Shown in pieces: positions 6,165 through 7,992 of a DNA stretch of 7,992 nt (within the stretch, counting starts at the first letter, position 1; every line of letters starts with the position of its first letter). The translations under genes and the position numbers were made by a program. A model generated the notes under the pieces. The model worked only from the letters and a program-made list of their open reading frames with translations. It was not told where the DNA came from and searched no databases. The stretch is from Paracoccaceae bacterium. GTDB taxonomy: Bacteria; Pseudomonadota; Alphaproteobacteria; Rhodobacterales; Rhodobacteraceae. The stretch lies in the NCBI GenBank assembly GCA_007128865.1, contig SKWP01000182.1, positions 1 to 7,992 on the forward strand. The letters are read 5' to 3'.

Positions 6165-7624
6165 GGCACGAACCCCCGCTCGACGATCAGCGTTGCCCAG
6201 CCAAGCGGGCTCAGCGCGCTGGCCGCAAGCCCCCCTGCGCCCAGCGATGCCAGCGCGGTGACCACCGCCGGTACAACCAGCATCGGCGCCGCTTCGTCAC
6301 CGCGGGCGTCTGCGGCAGCGGGCAGGAACCAGAGCCTGTAAAGCAGCGGCAGGAAATAGGCCGCATTCAGCAATGTCGAGGCGGCCAGAACGCCCAGAAC
6401 CCAGGGCGCCCCGGCCTCCAGCCCGCCGAGGCCGAGATAGACCTTGCTGACGAAGCCGGCCATCGGCGGAAGGCCGATCATGCCCAGCGCACCGAGCGAA
6501 AAGCAGGCAGCCGTCCAGGGCATCCTTGCGCCGAGCCCGTTCAGCCCCTCGATGCGCTTGACACCGGCGCGTTCGTCGAGAATTCCGGCACAGAAGAACA
6601 GGGTGATCTTCATCAGCCCCTGATGCACCAGATGCGCAAGCCCCCCCACCATCGCGGCAGGAGAGGCAAGCGCGGCGCCAAGCACGATGTAGCTGACCTG
6701 GCTGACGGTGGAATAGGCCAGCCGCTTCTTGATCTCGGATTGCTGAAGGGCGCGCACCGACCCCCATATGATGGTGACCGAGGCCAGCACCGCCAGCGGC
6801 GTGCCGACGCCCAGCGCGGCGACATCGGCAGCGCCAAACACATCATAGACCACCCGAACCACCCCGAAGGCCCCGGCCTTGACCACCGCAACGGCGTGCA
6901 GAAGCGCGGAAACAGGTGCCGGAGCCGCCATCGCGGCCGGCAGCCAGCCGTGCAGCGGCACCAGCGCCGCCTTCACCCCGACCCCGAGGATGAACAGCAC
7001 GAAGATCGCCCGCAGGCTGGCCGGGTCCAGCCCGGTCAGGTCGGGCGGATCGGTGAACAGCACCGGGCCGGTGGCGCTTTCCAGCCAGATCACCGCCCAC
7101 AGCAGCGCCGCGCTGCCGGGCAAGGAATACAGCAGGTAAAGCCGCGCGGCGTCCAGTGACGGGCGGTCCTGCTTGTGCGCGACCAGCGGCCAGGTCGACA
7201 GGGTCAGCAACTCGAAGAAGATGAAGAAGGATATCAGCGACCCCGACAGCGCCAGCCCCGTGGTCGCCGCCACGCACAGGCTGAAGAAGCCGAAGAAACG
7301 CGACAGCTCGGCCTTGGTGCCGAAATAGGCGATGGCATAGATCGTGGTCAGCAGCCACAGCGTGGCTGACAGCGAAACGAACAGCAGCGCCAGCGCATCG
7401 ACCCGCAGCAGGATAACCAGCCCCGGCGCCAGCGACAGCCGCGCCTCGTGGGTTGCCCCGCCGGCCACGGCGATCAGCATCCACAGGATCAGTGCGATCT
7501 TGAGCACCGCGCCCCCGAGGCACAGCGCATTGCGCAGCCGGTGGCTTTGCTGCGCAAGAAAGAAGATCAGCGCCGCCGGCACCAGCGACGTCAGCAGGAT
7601 CGCAACCGGCAGAAGCGCGCTCAC
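6161..7624 (-). CDS. Proton-conducting antiporter-like membrane subunit (MrpD/NuoN family), middle of the tandem set
   Basis: The product is 487 residues, typical for MrpD/NuoN, with about 14 membrane helices. All key channel residues of the family are visible: the TM5 glutamate in FFIFFELLTLSTW (E138), TM7 lysine in GVGVKAALVPLHGWLP (K218), TM8 lysine in LLHAVAVVKAGAFG (K249), KRLAYSTVSQVSY (300-312), HLVHQGLMKITLFF (H331, H334, K339) and TM12 lysine in GLPPMAGFVSKVYL (K394). It should be a competent proton-translocating module in an Mrp-like or complex I-like assembly. I chose the GTG at 7622-7624: it overlaps the upstream stop as GTGA, has GGAG (7633-7636) upstream, and begins with a proper first helix (SALLPVAILLTSLVPAALIF). 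The frame is open further upstream to 7858, but that part overlaps the previous gene and is Arg/Gly-rich and soluble. Its own stop overlaps the next gene by four bases. Confidence 0.93.
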   Translation of the reverse strand: MSALLPVAILLTSLVPAALIFFLAQQSHRLRNALCLGGAVLKIALILWMLIAVAGGATHEARLSLAPGLVILLRVDALALLFVSLSATLWLLTTIYAIAYFGTKAELSRFFGFFSLCVAATTGLALSGSLISFFIFFELLTLSTWPLVAHKQDRPSLDAARLYLLYSLPGSAALLWAVIWLESATGPVLFTDPPDLTGLDPASLRAIFVLFILGVGVKAALVPLHGWLPAAMAAPAPVSALLHAVAVVKAGAFGVVRVVYDVFGAADVAALGVGTPLAVLASVTIIWGSVRALQQSEIKKRLAYSTVSQVSYIVLGAALASPAAMVGGLAHLVHQGLMKITLFFCAGILDERAGVKRIEGLNGLGARMPWTAACFSLGALGMIGLPPMAGFVSKVYLGLGGLEAGAPWVLGVLAASTLLNAAYFLPLLYRLWFLPAAADARGDEAAPMLVVPAVVTALASLGAGGLAASALSPLGWATLIVERGFVP

Positions 7625-7992
7625 AGGCCCGTCTCCGCCACGTCGGGCCGGCCGACCTGCAACAGATCGAAGGGCGCCGCCGACAGCACGCCCAGCAGGA
7701 TCGCCGCCAGCGCGAGCAGCAGCGGCACGGCCTGAAGGCCACGCGGCACAGGGCGCGGTGCGACGGCGCATTCGCGCGCAAACAGCACCGCCAGCGGCCG
7801 GTACAGATAGGCCGCCGCCAGCAGCCCGCCGCCAGCCAGAACCAGCGCCCAGCCCCACTGCCCGGCAGCAAAGGCCGCGGTCATCAGCAGGTACTTGCCG
7901 GTGAACCCCCCGGACGGCGGCAGCCCCGCCAGGGTCACCGCCGCCAGCGCAAGGGCCATTGCCGTCATCGGCATCGGCCGGGCAAGCCCGCG
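7621..7992 (-). CDS. C-terminal part of a third antiporter-like membrane subunit (5' end outside the window)
   Basis: The gene is cut by the right edge: the frame is open to the last base and 123 residues are visible. It contains GLPPSGGFTGKYLLM, the TM12 signature of MrpD/NuoN proteins with its conserved lysine (33rd visible residue). Two or three more helices follow (QWGWALVLAGGGLLAAAYLY and QAVPLLLALAAILLGVL) and a short soluble tail (LLQVGRPDVAETGL). The ATGs near 7974 are internal: they fall just before TM12, whereas a full subunit would need roughly 350 more residues upstream. Its TGA (7621-7623) overlaps the GTG of the next gene, so this is the third closely linked member of the family. 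The TM5-TM8 residues are outside the window. Confidence 0.88.
   Translation of the reverse strand, partial: RGLARPMPMTAMALALAAVTLAGLPPSGGFTGKYLLMTAAFAAGQWGWALVLAGGGLLAAAYLYRPLAVLFARECAVAPRPVPRGLQAVPLLLALAAILLGVLSAAPFDLLQVGRPDVAETGL

Noticed and set aside
7625..7858. N-terminal extension of the 487-residue antiporter subunit by 78 residues
   Set aside because: It overlaps the upstream subunit gene in another frame, is Arg/Gly-rich and soluble, and would precede a good first membrane helix. The GTGA overlap start is better supported.
1..7992. tRNA or rRNA genes, CRISPR arrays, insertion sequences, integrase or attachment sites
   Set aside because: I looked for these and saw no cloverleaf, regularly spaced repeats, transposase or recombinase frames. 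Nearly all of the window is accounted for by housekeeping and membrane genes, and the longest gap is 156 bases.

Overview
The window is about two-thirds G+C, with strong G/C bias at third codon positions. The gene content and order (TPR protein, bamB, der, and a tandem set of Mrp/complex I-type antiporter subunits) fit an alphaproteobacterium, most likely from the Rhodobacteraceae or a relative. That placement is inferred from gene order and protein character, not from a marker gene.

Layout, left to right. A rightward gene is cut by the left edge (3-245) and I could not identify it. It converges on a leftward UspF-like universal stress protein (259-654), and both stop codons lie in one hairpin. 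Upstream of the stress gene is a CRP/FNR-type box at the spacing expected of an FNR-activated promoter. Everything further right reads leftward. The GTPase gene der (740-2224), bamB (2337-3653) and a membrane-anchored TPR protein (3705-4361) form one block, transcribed TPR, then bamB, then der, as in the E. coli yfgM-bamB-der locus. A 156-base gap (4362-4517) holds small hairpins and a candidate promoter for this block. Beyond it are three consecutive antiporter-like membrane subunits (4518-6164, 6161-7624, and 7621 to the right edge), each overlapping the next by four bases. They are the 3' end of an operon that enters from beyond the window.

How the parts work together. TPR protein and BamB are envelope-biogenesis proteins (periplasmic face of the inner membrane; outer-membrane beta-barrel assembly), and Der is a ribosome-assembly GTPase. 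The three antiporter-like proteins are homologous to MrpD and NuoL/M/N and would be proton- or cation-conducting subunits of a multi-subunit inner-membrane complex, probably an Mrp-like cation/H+ antiporter. The last of the three has Ala where the family has its TM5 glutamate, and has a glutamate in TM6 instead.

Most of the window is ordinary chromosome. I see no RNA gene, mobile element, CRISPR array or clearly novel system. The best leads are the FNR-like box, the altered channel residue and the three-paralog arrangement.
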